Positions 46,256-57,670 of a stretch of DNA of 64,000 bases are shown here, one piece after another. Source of the stretch: Anomaloglossus baeobatrachus (Eukaryota; Chordata; Amphibia; Anura; Aromobatidae); assembly GCF_048569485.1 (NCBI RefSeq), contig NC_134354.1, positions 87,582,142-87,646,141 on the forward strand, given 5' to 3'. The notes under the pieces are model-generated. The model did not search any database. It was not told the DNA's origin and saw nothing but the letters and a program-made list of their open reading frames with translations. The translations under genes were made by a program, and so were the position numbers. Numbering within the stretch: the stretch's first letter is position 1; every line of letters starts with the position of its first letter.

Positions 46256-47352
46256 TTAAAGGGGTGGTTCACTGCTCTGCAATAGTGGCCGCATCTCTGT
46301 AAAACTGATTGGGAAGTTTTTTTCTAGATGCCTTGTTCAGCCAATTCTGCCTCTGGTCGGCGTTATTGTGCTCCGCTCATCCCCATGAAGTGACCCCCGG
46401 GCTTCGTGACCTCTGAGATCCGGTGATGTCACATCAACTTCCAGTTGACCTGACATCACCGAGGCCAGCCCCAGTCTTCCTGAGTGACTGGGCTGTGGGC
46501 GGAGTTTCATTGCACAACACAGCCCAGCATCGCTCCTGTATGTGGCGCTCTGCACTGAAGGAGAGAGCGTGTGACATGCTGGGCTGTGACGAGCGGTAAA
46601 CCGCTGCCCATAGCCCAGTCACTCAGGGAAACTGGGGTGTACTCAGTGGTGTGAGGTCATCTGGAAGTTGACATGACATCACTGGATCTCAGAGGTCACG
46701 GAGCCCCTGGGGTCACTTCATGGGGATGAGTAGTCCACAATGGCGCCGCTCACAGGCACAATTGGCTGAACAAGGTATTTAGAAAAAGCCTTCCCTGTCA
46801 TATTTGGGCTACTTTCACACATCCGTTTTTTTGCTCTGCGGCACAATACGGCGTTCTGCAGAAAAACCGCAACCGTTTTTTTTACGCTGGTTGCGGGTTT
46901 TTTTGCATACACTTACATTAGTGCCGTATTGTGCCGCATGGGCTTGCGTTCGGTCCTGTTTTTGCCGCATGCGGCAGATTTAGCCGATGCTGCGGCCGGA
47001 TCGAACGTTCCCTGCAACGTTTTTTGCGCCGGCAAAAAACACTTCATCGCGCCGCATCCGGCCGCTGTGGCGCATTTTTCAATGCATACCTATGGAGGCC
47101 GGATGCGGCGCGATGCGGAAAAAAACGCATACGGTCGCCGCATGCGTTTTTTTCCACTGCCCATGCTCAGTAGCATGCCGCAACCGGAAAAAAACGGACG
47201 GGCCGCATGTAAAAACTTATGCAAAGGTGTTTTCGCCGCATCCGTTGCATAGTTTTCACAGCCGGATTGAGCCGCAGTGCTCAAACCGGATGTGTGAAAG
47301 TAGCCTAACAGGGATGTGGTCACTATTGCAGAGCAGTGAACCACCCCTTTAA
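46256..47352. mobile_element. Palindromic TTAA element with a second palindromic element inside
   Basis: Outer ends TTAAAGGGGTGGTTCACTGC and GCAGTGAACCACCCCTTTAA, inner arm CTTGTTCAGCCAATT and its partner near 46760. The outer ends are close to those of 36151-36728, but the bodies differ. Confidence 0.82.
46804..47309. mobile_element. Inner GC-rich palindromic element, ~505 bp
   Basis: GGCTACTTTCACACATCCG and CGGATGTGTGAAAGTAGCC are exact inverted ends, bordered by TTG/TAA-like 3-bp sites. The interior is dense in CGCATGCGG, GCGGCGCGATGCGG and TTTTTT runs. Three overlapping 80-121 codon frames inside are by-products of the palindrome. Confidence 0.82.
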
Positions 47353-48051
47353 GTAATTGCAGACATTACAGTTTCATGAGGATGAAATTTCCTGACAAAA
47401 ATAAAGCTTGTGTGACATTGGGCGCCTGTGCTTGGCTACAGTGGGGTAGCTATACACATGGTATACTCCACATGCAGCAGTTATGAGCGAGCTCTCTGGA
47501 GTCAGCTGACACTCAGGTCAGAAAGGCGAGGAGTTGGCAGCGTACAGTGTGCGCCGTTCTGAACTGGTTTGGCATTATTCAGCATGCATATCAGATTGTG
47601 GAGTCACGCAGGCTCGCTCCTGCAGCTGTGCCCAGGTCTGCTCAGGATTTGGACTTTGTTCCACTTTGCTCATTCTGTTGGGTTAGGCCCGTGATTCAGG
47701 CCCGCAGCACTTTTCCCTTGTTGGTGTGCCACAAGTTTCTAGCTGTGTGTGATGAAAGGAGGAAGCTTGTACAATATCGGCTCTGCAACGTGAGAAAACA
47801 CCCAGATGACAAGCGCTGCAATAATCGAGCTGCTGGAACGTGGAGGAGAGGGTTTCCTTGTCCCTTTAAAGTAAAAACTAAACCGACCACACTGAATAGG
47901 TGGATCAGCAATAGCTCGTTCAGCACACATAGGCTAGCATTGTGCCAGGTAGCACAGATCCTGCTTGATGAGAAGCAGACCACAAAGATCATTTCACCCA
48001 ATGAACAAGCATTTGCACATGTATCGGGTGATCGGCAGACTGTTTACCCTC
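47353..48051. other. Unassigned sequence with a 184-codon open frame
   Basis: The plus-strand frame 47547-48101 is the longest non-transposon frame in the window, but it has no recognisable domain and runs into a palindromic element at 48052. I treat it as non-coding. Confidence 0.35.
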
Positions 48052-48481
48052 TAAGGGCTCTTTTCCATTTGCGATTTTCATGTGCAAGTGCGTTCCGATA
48101 AAACATCGGATTGCACTCTCACCAGTGTTAAGCAATGAGGCAGATTCCTCTTTCCTGTTATTTCTTGACAAGAATCGTGCTCTTGGTGCAATCGCTGCAT
48201 GCTGTGTTTGGCAGCGAGTCTCGGCTCACGCACCCCCATACAAGCCTATGGGAGCGTGTGAAACCTTGCACTGCACTCGCATGTTAAGCGACTGCAGTGC
48301 GATATACGCAGACACAGGCAGCGGAGGAGATGGGGAGATTTATCCCTCCCTCTTCTCTTCCCCTGTGATGCGATCTTGCAATCGCATGATCCTCAGCTGA
48401 CGCTCGCAGCAGAGGGTCATTAGCATATCCCTTCCCATGCTCTCGCATCGGAAGCGGTACACTAGTGGAAAAGAGCCCTAA
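48052..48481. mobile_element. Palindromic element with AGGGCTCTTTTCCA ends, 430 bp
   Basis: TAAGGGCTCTTTTCCATTTG and TAGTGGAAAAGAGCCCTAA are inverted ends, TAA at both borders. Inner TGCGATTTTCATGTGCAAG and CTCGCAGCAGAGGG blocks. Confidence 0.78.
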
Positions 48482-48704
48482 GGCTGCATTTATTTGATCA
48501 GATACCCCACCAATTTCTGTCCAATTACACCAAAATTGGACGGTGTAAATGGCCATTTGATCTGGATTGAAATTTATCTCCTATCAAAGAACAGGCGTGC
48601 TTAAAACCTGAGACAACTCCGTTATAGGAAATCAGGATAATTACAGCAAATCGAGAAAATGAGGATCTCTATCAGTGTAAATGGGGGAAGCTGGACAACC
48701 ATAT

Positions 48705-48965
48705 GGGCAGCACGGTGGTTCGGTGGTTAGCACTGTACAGTGGACAGCACGGTGGTTAGCGCTATAGCAATACAGCACTGGGTACCTGGGTTCAAATGCC
48801 ACCAAGGACAACATCTGCAAGGAGTTTGTATGTTCTCTCCATGTTTGCAGGGGTTTCCAGTTTCCTCCCACACTTCAAAGAATTTAGATTGTGAGCTCCA
48901 ATGGGGACAGTGATGATAATGTCTGTAAAGTGCTGCGGAATCTGATGGTGATATATAAATAAGCA
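48705..48965 (+). mobile_element. tRNA-derived SINE, diverged copy
   Basis: Same order as the copy at 43-318: GGTGGTTCGGTGGTTAGCAC, GGGTTCAAATGCC (B box), TCCAGTTTCCTCCCACAC, GTAAAGTGCTGCGGAAT. The head is partly duplicated (GCACGGTGGTTAGCG repeats at 48748). Confidence 0.7.
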
Positions 48966-48989
48966 AATACCTAGGAACGCTCTTTTCAT

Positions 48990-50827
48990 GAACTTTGCAT
49001 TTTTTTTCTGCGTTTTGGCTGCGTTTACAACTGCACTGTGCCATTGACAAAATGCATGCGTTCTGATTCTCCAGCAAAGCCTATGAGAATCCTGCCAAAT
49101 CTGTGCGCACGATGCTTTTTGAAACGCAGCGTTTTGATTGTCAAAAAATTGTCAAAAACTCATGCGTTCAAAGAAGCAACATGTCAATTGTTTTTGCCAT
49201 TTTGGCTGCGTTCTACACCCATGGAAATCAATGAGTTGTAGTAAATCGCTGCCAAAATGTGAAGCAGTGCGCTTGCATTGAATTATTGTTGCGATCCGCA
49301 TGTTTTTTTAACATAACAAATGCAGGTCTTTCCTCTTTCTCGGTCGGTCGGTCGGTCTCTCTCTCTGTCTCTATCTCTCTCTGTCCATGTCGGTCTCTCC
49401 CTCCCACCCCCTCTCTCATACTCACCGATCCACGATCACCGGCGCGGTGCTGCACGGCGTTCACACTGTGGCGGCTTCTCTTTTGAAAATGCCGGCCGCT
49501 CATTAAGCCATTACGTATTCCCTGCTAACCCCGCCCTCCGGCGCCTATGATTGGTTGCAGTCAGACACGCACCCATGCTGAGTGACAGCTGTCTCACTGC
49601 AACCAATCACAGCCGCCGATGGGCGTGTCTATATCAAGCAGTAAAAAAAAAAAGTAATTGAAAAAAAAAACCGACATGCGGTCCCCCCAATTTGGATATC
49701 AGCCAGGGTAAAGCCACACGGCTGAAGGCTGGTATTCTCAGGATGGGGAGCTCCACGTTATGAGGAGCCCCCCAGCCTAACAATATCAGCCAGCAGCCGC
49801 CCGGAATTGCCACATCCATTAGACGCGACAGTCCCAGGACTTTTACCGGCTCATCCCGAATTGCCCTGGTGCGGTTTTAAACAGGGTAATAAGGAGTTAA
49901 TGGCAGCAGGCCATAGCTGCCACTAAGACCTAGGTTAATCATGGTAGGCGTCTCCCCGAGATACCTTCCATGATTAACCTGTAAGTTAAAGAAAATAAAC
50001 ACACACATCCAAAAAATCCTTTATTTGGAATGAAAGACAAAAAAACACCCTCTTTCACCACTTTAATAACCCCTCAAAAACACCTCCAGGTCCGACGTAA
50101 TCCACGCAAGGTCCCACAACGCTTTCAGCTCTGCTACATCGGAAGCAGACAGGAGCGGCAGTAGAACATCGCCGCTCCTGTCAGCTCCATGCAGCAACTG
50201 AAGTGAGTAGCGCGATCAGCTGTGCTGTCACGGTGGTTACTCGCGGCGTGAAGGACTCACCTGTGATCGCAAATCCCCTGAGTGACTGCAGTGAGGCGGG
50301 CGATCAACTGTGCTTTCACTCAGGTTAATCGCGGCCACCGCTGTAGTCCTCCACCTGAGAGCGGTGGCCGCGAGTAACCACAGTGACAGCACAGCTGATC
50401 GCGCTACTCACTTCAGTTGCTGCATGGAGCTGACAGTGTTCTACTGCCACTCCTGTCAGCTTCCGATGTAGCTGCGTAATCACAATGAAGTCGGGTGAAG
50501 TTCATCCGAGTTCATTCTGATCGCGTGGCAGTGTCTCGCAGGCAGCCATGCTCTTTTTGACAGTGCGGTCCCACTCGACTCTGCTGCAAGTCTATGGGGA
50601 TGCTGCAGAGCCGAGTTGGACCGTACTGTGAAAAATGTGCGTGCTGGATGCTTTTCCCACTCTGTCTATGGCAGAGAAAGCATCCAGAACGCATGAATTC
50701 TCCAGGAATGTGCGCACGTTGCGTTCTGCCGAATGCGTCTCAACGCAGCTTTTTCGGCTGCGTTTTGAGACGCACAGGCAGTGACTTACACGCTGCGGAA
50801 TAGAACGCAAAGTGCGCACATAGCCTA
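48990..50827. mobile_element. Large non-autonomous DNA element (~1.8 kb), ends in GTGCGCACATAGCC
   Basis: Right end AGTGCGCACATAGCCTAA. Outer parts carry TTTTTGAAACGCAGCG / CGCTGCGGAATAGAACGC-type inverted words. The interior has paired blocks: ATTGGTTGCAGTCAG and CTGCAACCAATCAC at 49550-49610, and GCAGCAACTGAAGTGAGTAG with its inverse near 50410. The CCAGGGTAAAGCCACACGG / GAGAATACCAGCC theme is shared with 62350-62560. It contains a TCGG/TCTC-rich run at 49340-49400. No transposase found; the left end is blurred. Confidence 0.55.
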
Positions 50828-51056
50828 AAACACGTCTGAAGTTGTCGCCTTAAAGAGGGACCTATCAGAATCACAATTTTTTTTTTTTTTTTTTTTCCTG
50901 ACACAAATTTTGCTGTTCTCCAGAATTTGGCCTTCTGTTTTTCTTTTGTTTATCCTTCCGTTTGAGTGCCCCCCCTCTTTTCCCTATATGAAAATTTGGT
51001 CTTGTTAGCCCAAGGGGGTTTTGTCCTAATGAACACACACAAAGAAAAGTGATAAC

Positions 51057-51141
51057 TAGTGATGAGCGAGCACTACCATGCTCAGGTGCTCAATACTCGT
51101 AACTAGTGATGAGCGAGCACTACCATGCTCAGGTGCTCAAT
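51057..51141 (-). repeat. Two-unit copy of the 47-bp array motif
   Basis: AACTAGTGATGAGCGAGCAC, then TACCATGCTCAGGTGCTCAA, occurs twice in tandem, the reverse complement of the array at 22199-22530. Confidence 0.85.
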
Positions 51142-51755
51142 TTACATACTGATTACATATATATGCTGATTTGGTGCTTAGTGTTTCGCTGGCACTTCCT
51201 GCTGCGGGAGGGGAATGGAGAGCTGCTCTCAGAAATGAGTTCTAGTGCAGTTACCATGAGAAGTAATGTATCCGTCACTGCAGAGTTATATCTGTATCTT
51301 GAAAGCTCCTGTGAAAGTGAAAATGAAAATTGAGCTCTGAGTTCAGGGAATGGGAGGGTTCCTTGTATGCAACTTTTGCTGCTGTGACCTTTTTAAAGCC
51401 AGCTCATAAAACAGTCAACCCTGGTAGGAGCTGCCAACCTCCCTGGTTATGCAGATACTGATTACTGCCCTGTTCTGGACATTAGCATTGATGGATGCCG
51501 GTCTGGAGGAAGCCGGAGAGTGCTGTTATATAATGAGTGCTTCTTAAACCCTTGTGGAATTCCCATTTCTAAAAAGCTTTCCACCGGGTAAAATCTTCAA
51601 ACTAGTGAATCATGCGAAGATAAACCTACCAACATACGTATCCTATTATTCCTGGGTGGAAATGCCGTGCAGCTTTGTTTGACCTTATCAGAGTAGGTTT
51701 TGTTTTTTTTATGGATTCCTTATGGACTCTGCTGCAAACTTCGCAATGTCAAGTA
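51142..51755. other. Unassigned, apparently single-copy intronic sequence
   Basis: No repeats or element ends seen. No exon with flanking splice sites that I would defend. Confidence 0.4.
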
Positions 51756-52024
51756 TTAAAGGGACTCTATCATCAGGTTTTTGCCACCTAATCTAAAAGC
51801 AGCATAACGTAGAGGCAGAGATCCTGATTCCAGTGATGTCACTTACTGGGCTGCTTAGTGTAGTTTTGATAAAATCACTGTTTAATCAGCAGTAAATTAT
51901 CATTACAGGACTACTTGGTGTGCTGTAGGTAGTCCAGCATATTCATGAGCTCTGTATAACTGCTAGATCTGTAGCAGAGAAATGTAATTTTTTTTTTTAA
52001 TCAAAATGATAGCAAACAGCTCAG

Positions 52025-52920
52025 TAAAGGCCCCGTCACACTAAGCAACATCGCTAGCAACATCGCTAGCAACATCGCTGCTAACGAACAACTTTTGTGA
52101 CGTTGCTAGCGATGTCGCTGTGTGTGACATCCAGCAACAACCTGGCCCCTGCTGTGAGGTCACTGGTTGTTGCTGAATGTCCTGGGCCATTTTTTAGTTG
52201 TTGCTGTCCCGCTGTGAAGCACAGATCGCTGTGTGTGACAGCGAGACAGCAACAACTAAATGTGCAGGCAGCAGGAGCCGGCTTCTGCGGAGGCTGGTAA
52301 CCACGGTAAAGATCGGGTAACCAAGAAGCCCTGTCCTTGGTTACCCGATATTTACCTTCGTTACCAGCCTCCTCCGCTCTCACTGTCAGTGCCGGCTCCT
52401 GCTCTGTGCACATGTAGCAGATTACACATCGGGTAATTAACCCGATGTGTGCTGTCACTAGGAGAGCAGGGAGCCAGTGCTAAGCATTGTGCGCTGCTCC
52501 CTGCTCTGTGCACATTTAGCTGCAGTACACATCGGGTAATTAACCCGATGTGTGCTGTAACTAGGAGAGTAGGGAGCCACCGCTAAGCAGTGTGCGCTGC
52601 TCCCTGCTCTCTGCACATGTAGCTGCGTGCGCTGGTAACCAAGGTAAATATCGGGTTGGTTACCCGATATTTACCTTAGTTACCAAGCGCAGCATCTTCC
52701 ACGCGGCGCTGGGGGCTGGTCACTGGTTGCTGGTGAGCTCACCAGCAACTCGTGTAGCGACGCTCCAGCGATCCCTGCCAGGTCAGGTTGCTGGTGGGAT
52801 CGCTGGAGCGTCACAGTGTGACATCTCACCAGCAACCTCCTAGCAACTTACCAGCGATCCCTATCAGGTTTGATCGTTGTTGGGATCGCTGGTAAGTTAT
52901 TTAGTGTGACTGGACCTTAA
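52025..52920. mobile_element. Family S element (GTCACACTAAGCAACATCGC), copy 1
   Basis: Starts AAAGGCCCCGTCACACTAAG, ends TTAGTGTGACTGGACCTTAA. The interior is built from inverted blocks: ATCGGGTAATTAACCCGATG, ATCGGGTTGGTTACCCGAT, CAGCGATCCC and GGGATCGCTG. Copies: 60909-61792 (inverted) and 63588-64000 (cut by the window end). No transposase. Confidence 0.82.
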
Positions 52921-53957
52921 AGGGAACCAATCATCAGGTTTTTCGTGTATAAGCTGCAGCCAGTGCAGTACTGGCACTATCATGCACAGTGTGTACATAC
53001 CATCAGGGGGCAGCTCGGGTGTTTAGTCAGTGAAATCCAACTTTATAAAGTTTGAAATTTCGTGCACTTTTTGATTGACGTGTGCACCTCTGCAGATAAT
53101 GTCCGGGCGGGTTATGCAGGAGTTCCCCGCCCCCCCACCAGCCTGTTCCTCCCTCTCTCCTGATGTCCGGGCGGGTTATGCACGTGTTCCCCGCCACCCC
53201 GCGCCGCCTGTTCCTCCCTCCCTCCCTCCCTCTGGCTGTATGTAAATATCTAATCTTCAGAAACATGGCGCCGGAGTGGGCCTCTGCGCATAGCGCTTAT
53301 CTCCGGCGCCATGTTTCTGAAGCCCCCGCATTGCACAACTTGGTGTCTGAGAGGGCGGCGCCACAGCGATGTCACACCGGCTGGTGTGTTGGCCCGGTGT
53401 CCTGGGGCGGCACGATACAGGAGCAGCAGGTAATCGCGTCCTCCGGTCAGCTGTTCTGTCCTGTTGTGATCGCGCTCGCTCCTGCGGTCACAACGGGATC
53501 TGAAGGAGCGAGGGCGCATGCGCCGCCCTCTAACACCAAGCTGTGTGATGCGGGCTTCAGAAACATGGCGACGGAGATAAGCGCTATGCGCAGAGGCCCA
53601 CTCCGGCGCTATGTTTCTGAAGATTAGAAATTTACATGCAGCCAGAGGGAGGGAGGGAGGAACAGGCGGCGCGGGGGGGTGGGGAACACGTGCATAATCC
53701 GCCCGGACATCAGGAGAGAGGGAGGAACAGGCTGGTGGGGGGGGGCGGGGAACTCCTGCATAACCCGCCCGGACATTAACAGAGAGGTGCACACGTCAAT
53801 CAAAAAGTGCACGAAATTTCAAACTTTATAAAGATGAATTTCACTGCCTAAACACCCGAGCTGCACCCCAATGGTATGTACACACTGTGCATGATAGTGC
53901 CAGTACTGCACTGGCTGCAGCTTATACACGAAAATCCTGATGATTGGTTCCGTTTAA
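52917..53957. mobile_element. Large palindromic TTAA element, 1.04 kb
   Basis: TTAAAGGGAACCAATCATCA and TGATGATTGGTTCCGTTTAA ends. Arms are long and close to perfect: TTTATAAAGTTTGAAATTTC with its partner near 53815, and ATCTAATCTTCAGAAACATG with its partner near 53615. The 154- and 180-codon frames on the two strands are mirror translations of these arms, not genes. Confidence 0.85.
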
Positions 53958-54235
53958 GTGAAACATCGTTGGAATCAGGGTCTCTGTCTCTACATTATGC
54001 TGCTCTCAGATGAGGGAGCAAAAACCTGGTGACAAATTCCCTTTAATGCTGCTAAACAAGAAAAAAAAAAAAGACAGAGAAACATTCACCTTCCTAAAGT
54101 TTATTCCTCCTGAAAAACTTGTTTTGATTTTTCTTTTTCCTCCTTCAAAAAAAACTGAGCCGAGCCTCCCTTGATGGCAGGACATATAAGTTAACCAGTA
54201 AAATGTAATCTTTTACTGAATAATTTAGGTGCATG

Positions 54236-54530
54236 CTTTCCAGCTCGATTGTTAGGACCAAACGAACAATCAACAGGAAGTGAGTGGCCGCCACAGTGTT
54301 GACTTCCTGTTGATTACCTTGTTTGGTCCAAAGGCGGAGAGACAGAAGCAGGTGCTGATTTTACTCGGGACTCGTGTGATGTCACAAACCCACTTGAGCC
54401 CCGACACCGTGATCCCAGACACCGCTGGACCGGCTCTAGTACGGGGGTGAGTATAGTCTTTATTATTTTACTTGGGCGGAAACGTGGACTCAAAAGGGGT
54501 TGTCCTAGTAGTGGACAACCCGTTTAAGTA
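54236..54530. mobile_element. Palindromic-type element, partial (relative of 30755-31157)
   Basis: AACAGGAAGTGAGTGGCCG and TTGACTTCCTGTTGATTACC face each other. The right end has CTAGTAGTGGACAACCCGTT with TTAA. The left end is lost. Confidence 0.6.
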
Positions 54531-54647
54531 ATTGAACTGAGCTGCTATAGCAGACACAGGCCATGGAGTGGTGCTGTTTCTGGGGAATATCCTGTAGCGC
54601 TCCACTCGGCTGTATTCCTCCACATTATATTGGAGTGTTGGGATGTT

Positions 54648-54995
54648 TCAAGGGAATCTGTCAGCAGGTTTTTTTTCTCCCCATCTGAGAGCAGCATAGT
54701 GTAGAGGCAGAGACCCTGATTTCAGTGTTGTCACTTACTGAGCTGTTTGCTGTCATTTTGATAAAATCATTGTTTTCTCTGCTGCAGATCTAGCAGTTAT
54801 GCAGAGCTCATGAATATGCTGGACTACCTGCAGCACGCCCAGTAGTCCTGTAATGATCTACTGCTGATCAGTGATTTTATCAAAACTACACCAAGCAGCT
54901 CAGTAAGTGACACATCGATGGAATCAGGATCTCTGCCTTTACATTGCGCTACTTTTAGATTAGGTGGCAAAAACCTGGCGACAGATTGCCTTTAA
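54648..54995. mobile_element. Palindromic TTAA element (family A), 348 bp
   Basis: AAGGGAATCTGTCAGCAGG to CTGGCGACAGATTGCCTTTAA-type ends, with the same inner CTACCTGCAGCACGCCCAGT and TTTTGATAAAATCA arms as 44279-44592. Confidence 0.8.
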
Positions 54996-55126
54996 CCCTC
55001 CACTCCTTTCAACTACTTCTGGTTGTGGCCTTGCAGCCAGGGCAGAACTGGGGACCCAAGGTGTCCCATTCTCACATTCATTGGAGATCTAACGGTTTGT
55101 AGCTTGTTTAGACTTGAATACCCCCC

Positions 55127-55131
<5 letters not shown>

Positions 55132-55183
<52 letters not shown>

Positions 55184-55196
55184 ATAATATAATATA
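55132..55196 (+). repeat. (TA)n microsatellite
   Basis: About 45 bp of TA repeats followed by TATAA pentamers. Confidence 0.93.
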
Positions 55197-55259
55197 AACA
55201 TTTTCTCCATAGAAAAGCTACAGCTATAATGGGCACACATTTGTGAAAGTTTGTACACA

Positions 55260-55750
55260 GTGTGCCTATATACTCGCTACCTTAACATTGCATTCTCAGG
55301 CTCACTGGCGCCTAGAATTTATTAGATGGATTTCACATTTACACTGACTCTAAATGCATCTTGGACTTCTGATCACTAATAAAGCATTGTGTAGAGGCTT
55401 ATCATGGTAATGAAGCTTTTCGGTGATTGCCCCAAAGGGACATGTAAGGCAGGCGGCGGCCGTGCTGCACGCTGAATCCGCTGCGCCCGGCCTCGCTTCA
55501 GCCTCCGAGTTCATTGTTCCACGATCGATTGGCAGCGGGCAGAAATACAATTGCAAGCGTTCACCGCTTGTCAGAGTGGTTTACTTTATTTACTGTACAC
55601 CTAATAAAATACCCCAGTGACTTGTATTCATTTACTGGGGAAGTAATGATTTGCTTTCATCTTGGCTTTCCTGGAAAGACATGGCTCTGCTGTGTGATAC
55701 GGAGGACAAGCTCGTTATCAGCGCGACTTGCTGGGCTCGTTTATCATCAG
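55260..55750. other. Apparently single-copy block, candidate conserved non-coding sequence
   Basis: Moderate GC, no element ends, no internal repeats, and words such as GAGTTCATTGTTCCACGATC and CAATTGCAAGCGTTCACC that do not recur in the window. It stands out in a region otherwise tiled by transposons. Confidence 0.3.
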
Positions 55751-55751
55751 A

Positions 55752-56101
55752 CTGAGGCTATGTGCCCACGCTACAGGATTTACCGCGGATTTGCCGAAAA
55801 TCTGCAGCAGCAGCACTTCCAAGCCATTTCAATGGCATTTTGGAAATGCTGTGCCCATGCTGCGGATTTTTCCGCGGCGGATTTGCCGCGGATTTTGATC
55901 CAGAAAAATCTGCAGCATGTCAATTGTTTGGTGCAGATTTGGTGCGGATTTTTGGCTTTGAATGGGGAAAAAAAAAAAAAATCCGCATCAAAATCCGCGA
56001 CAAATCCGCGGCAAATCCGCGGGTGCGGATTTGCCGCGAAAGTCGCGGATTTTCAGGCAAAAAAATCCGCAGGGACATTCTAGCGTGGGCACATAGCCTA
56101 A
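55752..56101. mobile_element. Palindromic element, GGCTATGTGCCCACGCTA ends, 350 bp
   Basis: TGAGGCTATGTGCCCACGCT and TAGCGTGGGCACATAGCC are inverted ends. The interior alternates GGATTTGCCGCGG and CCGCGGCAAATCC words. The 120- and 189-codon frames running through it are palindrome artefacts. Confidence 0.82.
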
Positions 56102-56378
56102 TACTTTGTAAATGTGGAACATAAAAATGTCGTTTAGGCTTCGTTCACATGCAGTAATAACGCAGCAAATCCTGTTTGGAGCAGTGTTTTGGGGGTTTGT
56201 TTTCTTTGGGGGGGTTCCACTTTCTATTGCGTTCTATGACTGAAAGAATTGACATGCTGCACTTCTTTTAATTTTTTTTTTTTTAAGAGAAAAAAGCGTA
56301 CAAGAGTTCTAAAATCTCATAGCTTTTGCTGGTACTGTGTTTGCATAAAGTGCTGCAAAACTGCGTGTGATAAGAGTC

Positions 56379-56727
56379 TTAGGCTATGTGCCCACGGCAC
56401 TATGTACCCACAGGTATGTCCACAGGTAAACCTGCGGACATTCTAGCGGCTTACCTGCGGAAGTCCTGGCCCTATCTCCAAAGTGAAGAGGCGGGATTTC
56501 CGCAGGTATTTCCGCAGGAATAATTGACATGCAGTTACGTGCGGCTGCGGGACATCCACAGCATATTCCACAGCGTGGACACAGACTCTCCCCATGTCCC
56601 ATAGGATAACATGGGGAGTGTCTGTACTTGCTGAAACCTGTGGATTTATCTGGAAAATCCAGATAAATCCGCAGGTCTTCCGCCGCAAAATCCGCAGAAT
56701 CAAGCTCCCGTGGGCACATGGCCTTAG
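56379..56727. mobile_element. Palindromic element, GGCTATGTGCCCACGG ends, 349 bp
   Basis: TTAGGCTATGTGCCCACGG and CGTGGGCACATGGCCTTAG ends, with CCACAGGTAAACCTGCGG and ATCTGGAAAATCCAGAT inner hairpins. Related to the element at 55752 by ends only. Confidence 0.8.
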
Positions 56728-57000
56728 GCTATATTCACACTTCATTTTTACTGCAGCCAAAACTTGCCCTCTTGGCAGTAAAAAAAAAACTGCTTCCAAA
56801 AGCAGGTTTTGCCGCGTTGTTTTGACCGTGTGCACGGTTTGTCATTTGTCTCCAGTGCATGTTTTATTCATCACAAAAGCAGCAAAAATGCAGAGGTTGC
56901 GTTTTTACACTTTCTAATTGCTTTCAATGGTGATAAAAACACTGCAAAACCCTGAAAAAAGTTGACTTTCTGCCTCTTTCAAAATTTCAACAGTTCAGGA
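56728..57000. mobile_element. Left-end fragment of a TTAGGCTATATTCACAC element
   Basis: Starts CTTAGGCTATATTCACAC directly after the previous element. CCAAAACTTGCCCTCTTGGC and AAAAGCAGGTTTTGCC words. No right end. Confidence 0.45.
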
Positions 57001-57044
57001 GCAAAAAAGCTATCATGCATGAGATTTCTGAAATCTCAGTTTTT

Positions 57045-57470
57045 TCTTCCCAGGTATAGCCGCATTTGTTTTTCTCAGGTGTAGCTATACTTTTTTTCCT
57101 TCCCATTGTAGCCACACTTTTTTCTTCCCATTGTAGCCACACTTTTTTCCTTCCCATTGTAGCCACACTTTTTTTCTTCCCATTGTAGCCACACTTTTTT
57201 TCTTCCCATTGTAGCCACACTTTTTTCTTCCCATTGTAGCCACACTTTTTTCTTCCCATTGTAGCCACACTTTTTCCTTCCCATTGTAGCCACACTTTTT
57301 GTTTCTTCCCATTGTAGCCACACTTTTTTCCTTCCCATTGTAGCCACACTTTTTTTCTTCCCATTGTAGCCACACTTTTTTCCTTCCCATTGTAGCCACA
57401 CTTTTTGTTTCTTCCCATTGTAGCTAAAAAAAAAATTTTTTCCCAGCTGTAGCCACACTTTTTTTTTCTT
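57045..57470 (+). repeat. ~26-bp tandem array, about 15 units
   Basis: Unit TTCCCATTGTAGCCACAC plus a T run of variable length. Length changes are mostly in the T run. Three long minus-strand frames (GKKK/VWLQWEE/CGYNG patterns) are translations of the repeat. Confidence 0.93.
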
Positions 57471-57670
57471 TTTTCCCAGTGTACAGCTGTTTCAAACTGG
57501 TGTAAAAAGCCAAGCGTGCATGTATATGGGGGATGCGGGAAAGGAAGCCGTTGGCAAATTGAGCAACAACTACCACATTTTGACTCCCTACCGAAGGAAA
57601 AAGTCTCTCCCCAGCGCAGTCCTGTACTTAAGTGTCATATTCATCACGTTAGTACAGATCGACAGGGACT

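Larger units (their letters stand above)
51756..54046. mobile_element. Palindromic TTAA element (family A) carrying two more elements
   Basis: Outer ends TTAAAGGGACTCTATCATCA and GTGACAAATTCCCTTTAA, with outer family A body at 51770-52025 and 53958-54046. Between CAGCTCAGTAA and GTGAAACATCG two foreign elements sit end to end (52025-52920 and 52917-53957), sharing a TTAA. Confidence 0.82.

Noticed and set aside
47547-48101. 184-codon plus-strand open frame
   Set aside because: No recognisable motif, it opens without a promoter context or splice signals, and its last part is the end of a palindromic element.
53163-53792. Open frames of 154 (plus) and 180 (minus) codons
   Set aside because: Both lie inside the 1.04-kb palindrome and are mirror translations of its arms; no domain is recognisable.
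55514-56124. 189- and 120-codon plus-strand frames rich in CGF/AADF repeats
   Set aside because: They translate the alternating CCGCGG/AAATCC blocks of the palindromic element at 55752-56101.
56987-57458. Three minus-strand frames of 104-143 codons with a repeating VWLQWEE/CGYNG pattern
   Set aside because: Same 26-bp array read in three frames; the pattern is forced by the repeat.
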